Assembly: GCF_021261315.1 (NCBI RefSeq)
Contig: NZ_JAJSAX010000005.1
Coordinates: 62,001-126,000, forward strand
Source of the DNA: Epilithonimonas sp. JDS
GTDB taxonomy: Bacteria > Bacteroidota > Bacteroidia > Flavobacteriales > Weeksellaceae
Length of the DNA: 64,000 bases
Direction: 5' to 3'
The notes below the pieces were generated by a model. That model ran no database searches and was not told where the DNA came from. It saw only the letters and a program-made list of their open reading frames with translations. This document shows positions 43,349 to 52,552 of the stretch, piece after piece. Position numbers and translations under genes: made by a program. The stretch's first letter is position 1; each line of letters starts with the position of its first letter.

Positions 43349-43645
43349 CTACACTTCATTTCCACTTCGCTTTCTATTTCCAAATCGTTGGTAAAGTGTC
43401 CACAGAATATAACTTATCACAAACGCAAATAAAACATCAATCACCAAAAACAGATAATTTGTTCTTACCAGATCCTCTGCGCTTTTGGGAGCCGGATAAA
43501 CCATTCCACTGGATTCTGTATGAAAAGTCAATGGAAAACCCAGAAAATAATTACCATCAACGGGTCTTTGATCCTTAGTTGTTAAAAAGTTAAGCGCTCC
43601 AAAAATCAGGATTGTCAACAGAAAAAGAATACTGTATTTTTTCAT
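43349..43645 (-). CDS. Small two-helix membrane protein, unknown function
   Basis: 98 residues: N-terminal hydrophobic segment (6-21; signal anchor), a polar loop of about 40 residues, and a second membrane helix near 68-88 (LFLVIDVLFAFVISYILW), ending in a basic tail. No family recognised. Position in the run of small envelope genes suggests an envelope role. Confidence 0.65.
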   Translation of the reverse strand: MKKYSILFLLTILIFGALNFLTTKDQRPVDGNYFLGFPLTFHTESSGMVYPAPKSAEDLVRTNYLFLVIDVLFAFVISYILWTLYQRFGNRKRSGNEV

Positions 43646-43696
43646 AATTATTTTATTAACTTTTGATGGCTTTCCTTTACAACCCTTGCCTTATCG

Positions 43697-44350
43697 TTAT
43701 TTCCGAATCTGTTTCACTTTCACATTCCTGAAATCAATCGCAGAACCTTCATAGTTTAAAGAGATTCTGCCTTCCACAGAAGTAGCTTCTGTCGCTTCGT
43801 TCACCAGCTTTCCGTTTAGATATTGGGTGATCTTGCCGTTGAGAGATTTGATGACAATAGAATTCCATTCGCCGTAAGGTTTTTCGTTCTCCAGGAATTT
43901 GGGAGACGTCACGCTTGCGCCGGGCTCTACCAATTTGCCATTGACTTTTGCCGTCACCTGATCCAGAAAGACAAAATCCCCGGTCGTATTCTCTTTGATC
44001 TGAAACTGGATCCCTTTTGGCCAAACCTTGTCCGGCGAGTCGGTCGGAATATTGTACATCACGCCGCTGTTTTTCTTACCTTTTCCTTTGTATTGCTCAT
44101 CCAGATTCCATCGGTAGTCCAGCGTCAGTTCGAAGTTGGAATAGCTTTTTTTAGACATCAGATAGCCCACATTTTCGCCGTGCATTCTTATGATGCCATC
44201 CGAGAATTCGTATATTTTGGCAGGCTCCAGTTTTTCAGAACTTGTTTTGATGTAGGCATACCAGTCATTCTCTGTCCAGGTTTTTTGCTGGGTGGTGCAG
44301 GCGGATAGGAGGAGGAGGAAGGCGAGGATTAGAGTTATTTTTTTTAGCAT
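43697..44350 (-). CDS. DUF1080 (3-keto-disaccharide hydrolase-type) lipoprotein
   Basis: 217 residues with lipobox LSAC (Cys near 18). The mature protein is a concanavalin-like beta sandwich of the 3-keto-disaccharide hydrolase/DUF1080 family: FELTLDYRWNLDEQYKGKGKKNSGVMYNI, KGIQFQIKENTTGDFVFL, and EWNSIVIKSLNGKITQYLNGKLV. Members bind or cleave oxidised sugars in the periplasm. No sugar-oxidase gene is adjacent. Substrate unknown. Confidence 0.9.
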   Translation of the reverse strand: MLKKITLILAFLLLLSACTTQQKTWTENDWYAYIKTSSEKLEPAKIYEFSDGIIRMHGENVGYLMSKKSYSNFELTLDYRWNLDEQYKGKGKKNSGVMYNIPTDSPDKVWPKGIQFQIKENTTGDFVFLDQVTAKVNGKLVEPGASVTSPKFLENEKPYGEWNSIVIKSLNGKITQYLNGKLVNEATEATSVEGRISLNYEGSAIDFRNVKVKQIRK

Positions 44351-44432
44351 GGAGTTAGTTTATATGATTGTATGGATAATAAAGGAATTGTATCTGAACT
44401 GTATGACATTTTAAGAGTAATTGAATTTTATA

Positions 44433-45452
44433 TTATCCTATGAAAACAGGAATGTCACTTCCAGTAACACCTTCAAGTTTAATACTTACAACACCCATTT
44501 TATATGCAAAATGAAAATCTTTTCCAGCACCTAAAGCAGAATAAAATCCCGTAGAAAATGCAATAGCAGCTTCATCAGGTACTGAACTTCTCATGCCTAT
44601 AACATACGGAATGTGTTTTGCAATTTCTGATGCTTGCGATTCAGAATAGCAAGAATTTAAAAATACACATTCCACTTTGTCAGAAAATAATTCAAATAAA
44701 CTTCCTAATGCATCATTATCTAAGAGTTTTGAATTACCTAAAGTATCCTCAATTGCAATTCCATCAATATCTCCATGTCCTGAGAAATGAACAATGTTTG
44801 GCTGTCTTTCTAACATTGCTTGTTGTAAAGTTTGAGCAGTTACAGCCCATTCAGATTTAAGATCGAAGCTATCTCTTAATGTTGCCATTTTGAGACGAGC
44901 CTCTATATCTCTTACTTCCTGATCGATTCTTAATCTAACTTCGTCAATTGGACTTGCTCCAAGAAATAAAATTTTTATAACATCTAATAAAATTGGTTTT
45001 TCATCTAATTTATCTTCTAAAATTTTGATTTCTGATAAAGAAATATCATATTTTTTATGTAAAACTTGATAATCTTCTAGAAGTTTATTGTAATCAGGAA
45101 CTAAAGAATTCCATCTATCTAGTAAATCAGTATATAATTCTTTGAATTTCTCTTCAGATATTACGATCTTTTCTTGATCAATAATATTAAAATCGTTAAT
45201 GAATGCTATAAAACTCTCTAATGTTTGCTGAAATGTTGTTTTTATCTTAGTAATCTTAACCGGATCATCAAAATGTAAAGTGCTTAAACCAATTATAGAC
45301 ATTGCTTGCGTACTTGTAAATCCAAATATTGATTCAACATCCATTTTTATTCTACTCTTTAAGGCAATTAGATCTGTTTTCGGATTATTTAAATCATTCA
45401 ATCTTGCCTCCAGTAATTCAATAGCGCGATTCTTCGGAATCTTTATCATCAT
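44433..45452 (-). CDS. CHAT-domain protease (candidate defence effector)
   Basis: 339 residues. C-terminal CHAT (caspase HetF associated with TPRs) fold with catalytic His226 in HFSGHGD and Cys268 in FLNSCYSES. N-terminal 95 residues form a helical domain (IPKNRAIELLEARLNDLNN...FGFTSTQAMSIIG) of the type seen fused to TIR or CHAT effectors in defence loci. A helical linker lies between (about 100-150). 57 bp after the Abi-C-like gene in the same direction. No TPR or other domain. CHAT proteases in phage-defence systems (for example Craspase) cleave target proteins; here the target is unknown. Confidence 0.88.
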   Translation of the reverse strand: MMIKIPKNRAIELLEARLNDLNNPKTDLIALKSRIKMDVESIFGFTSTQAMSIIGLSTLHFDDPVKITKIKTTFQQTLESFIAFINDFNIIDQEKIVISEEKFKELYTDLLDRWNSLVPDYNKLLEDYQVLHKKYDISLSEIKILEDKLDEKPILLDVIKILFLGASPIDEVRLRIDQEVRDIEARLKMATLRDSFDLKSEWAVTAQTLQQAMLERQPNIVHFSGHGDIDGIAIEDTLGNSKLLDNDALGSLFELFSDKVECVFLNSCYSESQASEIAKHIPYVIGMRSSVPDEAAIAFSTGFYSALGAGKDFHFAYKMGVVSIKLEGVTGSDIPVFIG

Positions 45453-45509
45453 TATTATTTATTTTGTAATTTCTTGTTATAATGGATTGTAATCTTAACC
45501 AATTAAAGT

Positions 45510-46292
45510 TTAGAAAGGTAAATCATCATAATCATTATTTCGATCATCCTCAACTTCAATCTTCGGGAACTTCTTTTTATAGAAAGAATTCAAAAATAAT
45601 CCAACGCTTGTAAATGCGTTTATCGTTAAATAAACATACATAGAATCTTCTATTAATAAATCTTCTTTCACTTTACCGTGAAATATTGTTTTTTCACTTC
45701 TCATTTTTTCAATAGATTGACTTATTGCAATTAGAGAAGTGTTTATAGTCTTAATTTCAATAGGAAAATTTTGATCACTAATTTTAAATTCTTTAAGTAT
45801 AATTTGTACTAATTTAAAAAGTGTTTCGTTTCCACTTAATTTTACACTAATCCTGTCATCTTTAATAATTTCTTTTATCAAACTCTCAAAAGCTGAATTT
45901 GCAAGACCAATTGCTAGACTAGGATCAGACTCAATATTTTTTATTGCCTTGATAAAAGTTTCATAAACATTTTCATATTCTTCTTTTATAGCATTCTTAA
46001 AAGTTGGAATTGATGGAATAAAATCGGGTGTATCAACTCCCATATCAATAGCTACTTTTAGCAAATCTGAACCATTCATAGATGCTAAAGTTGATTGTAA
46101 ATCAATATTTCCATTGTTATATAAAACTATATTAAAATTTTCCCAATTGTTGAAATTATACCCGTCTTCAGACTGATGCCATTTTTTAATATATGCTAAA
46201 ACTGTTTTATATGATTTGAAATGCTCCCATATTTTCTCTTCAACATTTTTCATCAACTCAATTTGATATTTTGGGGATATTAACTCTTCCAT
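45510..46292 (-). CDS. Abi-C-like abortive-infection family protein
   Basis: 260-residue helical protein, no signal peptide. The C-terminal half fits the abortive-infection C-terminal domain: SDPSLAIGLANSAFESLIKEIIKDD at about 122-146, a middle TLFKLVQIILKEF and MRSEKTIFHGK at 197-207, the family's 'R-N-x..HG' region. N-terminal half (1-110) is unassigned. Upstream partner of the CHAT gene; both are very AT-rich. The combination suggests a sensor or toxin plus protease; this is inferred from gene neighbourhood, not shown. Confidence 0.78.
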   Translation of the reverse strand: MEELISPKYQIELMKNVEEKIWEHFKSYKTVLAYIKKWHQSEDGYNFNNWENFNIVLYNNGNIDLQSTLASMNGSDLLKVAIDMGVDTPDFIPSIPTFKNAIKEEYENVYETFIKAIKNIESDPSLAIGLANSAFESLIKEIIKDDRISVKLSGNETLFKLVQIILKEFKISDQNFPIEIKTINTSLIAISQSIEKMRSEKTIFHGKVKEDLLIEDSMYVYLTINAFTSVGLFLNSFYKKKFPKIEVEDDRNNDYDDLPF

Positions 46293-46526
46293 AATTGTCT
46301 AGAAATTTAGCTCCTGATTTATTTCAAATATCTAAAATATAACTCAATTAAAAAAGAAATACTTTTCAACAGTATTGATTTTCAAACTAGTAAGCTTTAA
46401 TCTGATCTAATCTTCACTTATTAAGAAAATGGAAATTAATTTAACATATCTTTTGCAAAATTAATTGCTCAAAAATCTGATCATACATCAATAAAATATT
46501 TATTTTAGAAACTCAATAATATCAAC

Positions 46527-46752
46527 ATGAAAAACACAAAGATGGCAGAAAGCAAAAACAACATCATCCATCATCACCCATGGCCTTAGCGGAAAAATAG
46601 GAGATCTTATCGTATTCAGCCAAAGAGAAGGCAAAACCTACCAATTTAACAGCAATCGACCATCCTGCCAATATGACAGAAATGCCCCAAATCCTAAAAA
46701 ACTAAAACCAAGCTTTGCGTATACAATGCGTATACCGACCCTATACAGATAG
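46527..46752 (+). pseudogene. Frameshifted remnant of a MAESKNN..THGLSGK family gene
   Basis: An ATG at 46527 (or 46542) opens MAESKNNII, but a seven-base duplication (CATCATC, 46569-46575) shifts the frame, giving a stop at 46587-46589. Removing those seven bases gives a continuous reading ITHGLSGKIGDLIVFSQREGKT, which is the common opening of a small Flavobacteriia family of unknown function. The frame then runs to a TAG at 46750-46752; the second half looks degraded. A terminator follows, at 46780-46808. Confidence 0.7.
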
Positions 46753-46779
46753 CCTCCAAAAATAACTGTCAAAATGACA

Positions 46780-46808
46780 AAAGCCACCCAAAACGGATGG
46801 CTTTTTTA
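46780..46808 (+). terminator. Intrinsic terminator after the pseudogene
   Basis: AAGCCACC / GGATGGCTT stem with one bulged A and a six-base loop, followed by six T. It may serve both the pseudogene and the minus-strand hydrolase. Confidence 0.75.
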
Positions 46809-46858
46809 TTGAATTTATTTAAGGTGTTATGAGTAATCTATCTTATGGTAGCATCATA

Positions 46859-47617
46859 CTATTTACTATTCGCTGCCTCCAATATCAGTTTCAATACTTC
46901 TTTCGGTTTAGAGATCATTACCACGTGGCTGGCATCTACTTCAATGCTTTTTGCTTTCATTCTTTTGACAAAGAAACGCTGTAAGTCCGGGTGTAGGGAT
47001 TTGTCGCTTTTTGCTACTACAAACCAGCTTGGTTTTGTCTTCCAGGCAGCCTCAGTCACCGTATCTGCGAACACTTTTCCGTTGGCAGCATTCTGTGTAG
47101 CATAGACTACATCCTGCTGACTTGGAGACAGATCTTCGGCAAATACTCTTTGCACGCCTTCTCTGGTTAATGTCATATAGCCATTACTTTGAGCAAAATA
47201 TTTCCCCAATTCTGTGGCTGGTGCTGTTGCAGACAAGCCAGGAAGTGTTTCACCCTTGTCAGGCGCTAACGCTGCTACATAAACCAAACCTTTCACTTTG
47301 GGATCGTTACCTGCTTCGGTAATCACGAATCCACCCCAAGAATGTCCGACCAATATCACAGGACCCGCAGCTTTGTCAATTGCTCTTTTTGTGTAAGCGA
47401 CATCTTCTGCTAAGGATGATGTAGGATTTTGTACGGAAATCACATCATAACCACTTGATAACAGAGTAGGGATCACTTCACTCCAGCTGGAGCCGTCTGC
47501 AAACAGACCGTGTACGAAAATGATGGTTGGCTTCTGAGAGTTGTTTTTGTTTTGAGCATTTACGTTTGCTGCTACAAACAGGATTACAAAAGCAATCATT
47601 GATTTTAATAGTTTCAT
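46859..47617 (-). CDS. Secreted alpha/beta-hydrolase
   Basis: 252 residues from the ATG at 47617, chosen because a signal peptide (KLLKSMIAFVILFVAANVNAQ) starts there; longer readings lack one. HGLFADGSSW is the oxyanion segment and GHSWGGF is the nucleophile elbow; DASHVVMIS holds the His near the C-terminus. The HG.f..gssW....pxL...G pattern is that of a small esterase/salicylate-esterase-like family. Followed upstream by an AraC gene on the same strand. Confidence 0.9.
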   Translation of the reverse strand: MKLLKSMIAFVILFVAANVNAQNKNNSQKPTIIFVHGLFADGSSWSEVIPTLLSSGYDVISVQNPTSSLAEDVAYTKRAIDKAAGPVILVGHSWGGFVITEAGNDPKVKGLVYVAALAPDKGETLPGLSATAPATELGKYFAQSNGYMTLTREGVQRVFAEDLSPSQQDVVYATQNAANGKVFADTVTEAAWKTKPSWFVVAKSDKSLHPDLQRFFVKRMKAKSIEVDASHVVMISKPKEVLKLILEAANSK

Positions 47618-47704
47618 CTTAATTTTTGGTATTAAATTGTTTGTCGTTATTGACAGTACAAAGATGCGACTGATAAATGTGAAAGCTTTTGTGGATTCGT
47701 CCAA

Positions 47705-48559
47705 TTACTTGGCAATTTGGTTCAAACGGTAATTGGTTGGCGTAGTGTGGTATTTTTCTCCGAAACTCTTGGTGAAATTAGCAAGATCATTGAAGCCGCA
47801 ATCAAAAGCAATATCGCTGATGCGCTCATTGGAAACCAACAGCAATTCGGCAGCTTTCTCCAGTTTTTTGGTTTTGATGTAATTGGCAGGCGTATCGTTG
47901 TACAATTTGGCAAACTCCCTTTTGAATGATGACAGACTTAGATTATTCTCGCTCGCCAATTCTTCAATCGAGGACTGTGAATACAAGTGTGCCTCTATGA
48001 TTTGTTTGAAAGTGTAAGTTGCCGGCGAAAACAATTGCGAAAGGATGACCTGTATGGCTTCGGCATTTTGTGTTTGCGAAAGCAGGAGCACAATCTCCTT
48101 TAATTTCAGGATCAGAATATCTTCATTCACAAGCGTTGGATTTTCAAAATAGAACAACAGACCTTCAATGTATTTTTGGATCAGAAAATCATTGTTAATC
48201 TTCTCGCTTGATTTATTAGAAATTGCAACTTTAGGTTTTTGAAGGATGACAGGCAATTCCCGGTCGTAGATTTTCTTCAAAATCTCAGGATGGAAAGTCA
48301 CAATCACGATTTCGCAGTTACTGCCCGAACCAGAATTGTGCAGTTGTTTTCCAAAGTTGACGCAGTTTAAAAATAAAGCATAATTGGTAGGGATATTGAC
48401 TTTCTCATCATCAACTTTATATTCAAATTCGCCTTCCTTAACGAAAAAGAAACAAGCTTGCTCAGCCACTTTAATATCCACCTTGAATGGCGCCTCCAAC
48501 ACCAACTTCTGAATCAAAGTTTTACCGAATAACTCAATTATTTTATAGTCTGTTTTCAT
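47705..48559 (-). CDS. AraC family transcriptional regulator
   Basis: 284 residues: N-terminal cupin-like sensor part and a C-terminal AraC double helix-turn-helix (about 185-284) with SSIEELASENNLSLSSFKREF and ISDIAFDCGFNDLANFTKSFGEKYHTTPTNYR. The effector is unknown. The hydrolase gene downstream is a plausible target, with only 87 bp between them. Confidence 0.93.
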   Translation of the reverse strand: MKTDYKIIELFGKTLIQKLVLEAPFKVDIKVAEQACFFFVKEGEFEYKVDDEKVNIPTNYALFLNCVNFGKQLHNSGSGSNCEIVIVTFHPEILKKIYDRELPVILQKPKVAISNKSSEKINNDFLIQKYIEGLLFYFENPTLVNEDILILKLKEIVLLLSQTQNAEAIQVILSQLFSPATYTFKQIIEAHLYSQSSIEELASENNLSLSSFKREFAKLYNDTPANYIKTKKLEKAAELLLVSNERISDIAFDCGFNDLANFTKSFGEKYHTTPTNYRLNQIAK

Positions 48560-48589
48560 TCTGGATCTATATTATTGTTAATTGTAAAA

Positions 48590-49258
48590 CTATCTCCCAA
48601 TCGCTTCATTCAAAAACGAATTGAATGGATAGATCTCTTTCAGAACCTTCACGGTATTCTTTACAAAGTTCTTATCCAAAACATCAGCATCAGACAAAGG
48701 ATGGAAAACGGTAAACTGCTTGAACTTCAGATAATCGCCCATTTGATCTTCCTTATCAAAGCCTTGCGGGACTTTCACAAGTTTGGTTCCCTGTAATTCC
48801 AAAATGTCTTTGAAGGATTTTTTATTGAGGATTTTGAGGAATGTTTCACCATCAGAACTGATGGCTTCGCGGATGGCTTTCAGGTTCTTGGGTTCGGTCT
48901 TATAAACACCGCCTGCAAGAAAAGATTTCCCTGGTTCAAAATGAATGTAATAGCCGGCGTGGTTCAGCGTTTTTGGACCTTTCTCTACGAGTGAAGCACC
49001 GAGATTGGTTTTATAAGGCGTTTTATCTTTTGAAAATCGGGTGTCTTTATAAATTCTGAAGATACAGTTCTTAGCTTCTAATCGCTCAACACTTGCATCA
49101 AATTCTGCAACTTCGGAGATGATTTCATTCACGACATTTTCAACATTCGCTTTGGCATCCAGATAAAGTTGTTTGTTTTCATTAAACCATTCTCTGTTGT
49201 TATTGATTTCAAGGGTTGAGAGAAAGTTGAGGGTTTCTTTGTTAACTGTTGCTGGCAT
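48590..49258 (-). CDS. DUF2461 domain protein
   Basis: 222 residues without signal peptide. LNFLSTLEINNNREWFNENKQLYLDAKANVE is the standard DUF2461 opening (TIGR02453); CIFRIYKDTRFSKDKTPYKTNLGASL follows near 80 and GYYIHFEPGKSFLAGG near 115 are diagnostic. No known activity. Placed 30 bases after the AraC regulator start, same strand, so they may share a transcript. Confidence 0.94.
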   Translation of the reverse strand: MPATVNKETLNFLSTLEINNNREWFNENKQLYLDAKANVENVVNEIISEVAEFDASVERLEAKNCIFRIYKDTRFSKDKTPYKTNLGASLVEKGPKTLNHAGYYIHFEPGKSFLAGGVYKTEPKNLKAIREAISSDGETFLKILNKKSFKDILELQGTKLVKVPQGFDKEDQMGDYLKFKQFTVFHPLSDADVLDKNFVKNTVKVLKEIYPFNSFLNEAIGR

Positions 49259-49307
49259 TGCTTTGATAATTTAGGATAAAGATATTTAATTCTAAGGTTA
49301 ATTCCAT

Positions 49308-49336
49308 AAAAAAATCCCGCTCAATGAATGGGATTT
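49308..49336 (-). terminator. Intrinsic terminator of the T9SS cargo gene
   Basis: Minus-strand stem AAATCCC / GGGATTT with an 11-base loop and a T-run, 14 bases after the stop. Confidence 0.85.
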
Positions 49337-49349
49337 GATATTTGTAATC

Positions 49350-50267
49350 TTACTGTTTAATAATTTTAGAACTGTAAGTTTTGCCTGCTGTATTTTTCAG
49401 ATTGATAATGTAATTACCAGATTTCAATTGGCTCAGGTTAACTTCCTCCACATTTTTGAAGTCAGCTACCTTTTGTCCAACTGTATTGTAAACTTCGATG
49501 TTGGCAACTTTTTCGCCATTTGGAAGATTAAGTTTCAAAACATCTTTCACTGGATTTGGATAAAGCTTGATATAACCTTTTGTCACCTCACTTACTGCCA
49601 TCACTTCATCATTGATCTTCAGATTGTCGATGTACGCACTGCCTCCGAAATTGTCGTGAACAAAGTTGATTCCTGTAATATTAGTTTTAGCAAAATTCTC
49701 CATCGAATGAATCAGAACGCCATCAATATAGAAATCGATTTTGCTTTCTGAAGTTACAGTTTTCAGTTTGTACCATCTATTAGCTTCCCAAGTGAAATCT
49801 GCATTTTCGTAATCATAATCTTCATTTTTAACAACTTCAAGATTTCCTGTATAATTAAAAGAATAGATGGAAATCGGCATAAACTCGTCTGTCTCCACAA
49901 TTCCAAAAGTCCCGAACTCAAAAGTAGAACCTTCCAATTCTGTGATGAAAACATCAAATTCTACCGTAGTAGTCTGGTAATTGTAAGGATTGTCAAACAA
50001 TTTTGCCGCTCCGAAAATTGGGAACCATCCAAAATCTTCCGCAGGATCTACACTTATTTTAAGAGATTGTGTTCCTGCAGAAGCTTGCTCGTTTGAGATT
50101 GTTTGATTGGCGATTGGCTGTTCATCATTGTTAAGCGTTACTTCCCAGCCGTTTTGTCCCTGAACAGTTCCAAGATTGTAAGCCTCCGAACTTTCAAAGG
50201 AAATAGTGTTCTGAGCAAAGGCAAACGATGAAACCAGAGATAAAATCAATAAGTATTTATTCTTCAT
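49350..50267 (-). CDS. T9SS-sorted surface protein with a jelly-roll-like domain
   Basis: 305 residues from the ATG at 50267. Signal peptide MKNKYLLILSLVSSFAFAQ, a beta-sandwich domain that resembles concanavalin-like lectin/glucanase folds (VEFDVFITELEGSTFEFGTF, KTVTSESKIDFYIDGVLIHSM) and a type A T9SS C-terminal domain beginning LYPNPVKDVLKLNLPNG and ending in KIIKQ. Exported across the outer membrane and attached to the surface or released. Specific ligand unknown. Confidence 0.92.
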   Translation of the reverse strand: MKNKYLLILSLVSSFAFAQNTISFESSEAYNLGTVQGQNGWEVTLNNDEQPIANQTISNEQASAGTQSLKISVDPAEDFGWFPIFGAAKLFDNPYNYQTTTVEFDVFITELEGSTFEFGTFGIVETDEFMPISIYSFNYTGNLEVVKNEDYDYENADFTWEANRWYKLKTVTSESKIDFYIDGVLIHSMENFAKTNITGINFVHDNFGGSAYIDNLKINDEVMAVSEVTKGYIKLYPNPVKDVLKLNLPNGEKVANIEVYNTVGQKVADFKNVEEVNLSQLKSGNYIINLKNTAGKTYSSKIIKQ

Positions 50268-50365
50268 AAAGTAAAATTTTGCCAATGATAAGTAAATTTA
50301 AATTGAAATCAAACCTTTGAAAAGTTAATGATCCGCAATCATTTAAGAATGAGAAAGTTTAAGAA

Positions 50366-51100
50366 TCAATATAATTTCTGATCTTTTTCGCAGAAGAAAC
50401 TGGAGCGTTTTCCTTTTCCTGTATCTTTCCGGATGACATCTTCGCCGCATTTGGGACATTTTTTTTTGTAATAGATCTGCCAGTGTTTCTTCAACTCATC
50501 TGTTCTTTTCCATTTCAGAAAATCGAAGCTGTAGTTTCTGGCTTCTTTTAATAAATCATTTAATTTCTTCGTTGGGAGATTTGAAACCAGACTTTCCGGA
50601 TGAACACCGATTCTGAAAAGCACTTCATTTTTGATAATATTCCCGACGCCGGAGAAAAGATCCTGATCCATCAGCGCATCGCAAACCATCATTGCCGGCT
50701 CTGCTTTCATTTTCTTTTTGGCATTTTTCGGATCCCAGTCATCACTCATCACATCGGCAGTCCAGTCTATGGTTTTCAAGATCTCATTATCAATCATTTT
50801 GACAGAGCAGGTGTAGAAAAACATTTTTCCTTTTTTGAATGTTAAACCCAACTGCAGGGATTTATCCGGTTTAGTCTGTTCATCTACTTCGTAAGATCCG
50901 AACATCAGCAGATGAATTCTGACACTTACGTCATCAAAAATCAAATAGGTTTGTTTGCCGTAGAGCCTGATTTCTTTAAGGATTTTTCCTACAAGTTCAT
51001 CTTTATCGATCTTTGCTTTTCCGGCTGCAGAAACGACTTTTTCTCCAACATATTTCCGGAGATCTTCTTTCATCAAAACAATCGTTGGACCTTCTGGCAT
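50366..51100 (-). CDS. Fpg/Nei family DNA glycosylase (endonuclease VIII-like)
   Basis: 244 residues starting MPEGP, with Pro2/Glu3 as the catalytic pair (the initiator Met is removed). H2TH-type helices lie in the middle (ALMDQDLFSGVGNIIKNEVLFRIGVHP). The C-terminal zinc finger has the CPKCG pair and one later Cys (FFCEKDQKLY), but Asp stands where the fourth zinc ligand usually is. Likely repairs oxidised pyrimidines. Alone on the minus strand. Confidence 0.92.
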   Translation of the reverse strand: MPEGPTIVLMKEDLRKYVGEKVVSAAGKAKIDKDELVGKILKEIRLYGKQTYLIFDDVSVRIHLLMFGSYEVDEQTKPDKSLQLGLTFKKGKMFFYTCSVKMIDNEILKTIDWTADVMSDDWDPKNAKKKMKAEPAMMVCDALMDQDLFSGVGNIIKNEVLFRIGVHPESLVSNLPTKKLNDLLKEARNYSFDFLKWKRTDELKKHWQIYYKKKCPKCGEDVIRKDTGKGKRSSFFCEKDQKLY

Positions 51101-51171
51101 AATGACTTTTTTCCATAAAAACTCAAATATTATTCCGTTAAAAATAAAAATGACTTATTTTTGAAACCAAT

Positions 51172-52530
51172 ATGGATCTTAATTCAATTTTTACCAATCA
51201 GCGCACGGGAAATCATCAGCAAAATGTGGTTTCGCGAACAGATTTTCAGAGAGATTTTGACCGCATTATTTTCTCCTCAGCTTTCCGAAGACTTCAAAAC
51301 AAGACGCAGGTTTTCCCTTTGCCGGGAAGTGTTTTTGTGCATAACAGATTGACGCATTCTTTGGAAGTAGCTTCTGTAGGGCGCAGTTTGGGAAGTCTTG
51401 CCGGCGAATTTGTTTCTGAACATTACAAAAGTGATATTAATGATTTGTCTAAGGATTTTTATCAGCACCAGTTGCACAATGTAATTGCGTCGGCGTGTCT
51501 TTGCCACGACATCGGGAATCCGGCTTTCGGACATTCCGGAGAAGATGCGATTGCGAGTTATTTTGAGAAGAATGAAAATCAGTTAAAATCCAAATTCAGT
51601 GAAAAAGAGTGGGGTGACTTGTTAAATTTTGAAGGAAACGCCAATGCCATCAGAGTTCTCACGCATCAGCAGCAAGGGAAAGACCAAGGTGGCGCACAGC
51701 TGACTTACACCACTTTGGCGAGCATTGCGAAATATCCTTGTGAATCAATTGCCAAGAAAAAAGGGGTGATCAATCGTAAAAAGTTTGGATTCTTTCAAAA
51801 CGAAAAGCAGCAGTTTCTGGATATCGCCAAATCTACAGGAATGATTTTGGAGAATGAAGAACCTGTGATTTTTAAAAGACATCCATTCGTGTGGCTTGTA
51901 GAAGCGGCCGACGACATCTGCTACAACATCATCGATATGGAAGATGCGCACAGACTGGGAATTGTGAACACTGATGACTGTGAAAATCTCTTCCTTGATT
52001 TGATTAAATCCGTAAATCCCGACGATATCAAAAGAGTAGGAGACAAGCTGAAAATCATTACCAATAAAAACGAAAGAATCTCATATCTGAGAGCGAAAGT
52101 CATCAATTCTCTCATCAATAAAACCATTGAACTTTATAAAGCTAATTTCGATAAAATCCTGGATGGAAGTCTGGACAAAGGTATTTTGGATATCTTCAAA
52201 ACAGAAAGTTCTTCACTGACCGAAATCGAGCGTTTTTCCATAGAAAAAATCTACAACCACAAAGCTGTTATTGAGATAGAAAATGCGGGCTACAATGTGA
52301 TGTACGAACTTCTGAATCATTTTGTTCCATCCATTATCAAAACAAAAGATGAGCGTAAATCTTATGATAAAATGGCTTTGAAACTCATTCCTCAACAATT
52401 TATCTATGATGATGCGACAATCTATCAGAAAACACTGGGCGTTTTGGATTTTGTAACCGGAATGACGGATAATTTCGCCACTGATCTCTATAGGAAAATC
52501 AAAGGAATTGATATTGGAATGACGATGTAA
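51172..52530 (+). CDS. dgt: Deoxyguanosinetriphosphate triphosphohydrolase (dGTPase-like)
   Basis: 452 residues, HD superfamily. His62 in RLTHSLEV, His112-Asp113 in LCHDIGNPAFGH and a later Asp in VEAADDICYNIIDMEDA make up the metal-binding HD site. SSAFRRLQNKTQVF near 35 is a family motif. Hydrolyses dGTP (or dNTPs) to nucleoside and triphosphate and controls nucleotide pools; some relatives restrict phages. Longer reading from 51161 is in another frame. Convergent with the lipB pair. Confidence 0.92.
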   Translation: MDLNSIFTNQRTGNHQQNVVSRTDFQRDFDRIIFSSAFRRLQNKTQVFPLPGSVFVHNRLTHSLEVASVGRSLGSLAGEFVSEHYKSDINDLSKDFYQHQLHNVIASACLCHDIGNPAFGHSGEDAIASYFEKNENQLKSKFSEKEWGDLLNFEGNANAIRVLTHQQQGKDQGGAQLTYTTLASIAKYPCESIAKKKGVINRKKFGFFQNEKQQFLDIAKSTGMILENEEPVIFKRHPFVWLVEAADDICYNIIDMEDAHRLGIVNTDDCENLFLDLIKSVNPDDIKRVGDKLKIITNKNERISYLRAKVINSLINKTIELYKANFDKILDGSLDKGILDIFKTESSSLTEIERFSIEKIYNHKAVIEIENAGYNVMYELLNHFVPSIIKTKDERKSYDKMALKLIPQQFIYDDATIYQKTLGVLDFVTGMTDNFATDLYRKIKGIDIGMTM

Positions 52531-52552
52531 AAGAATTCTTTTCTAAATAAAG

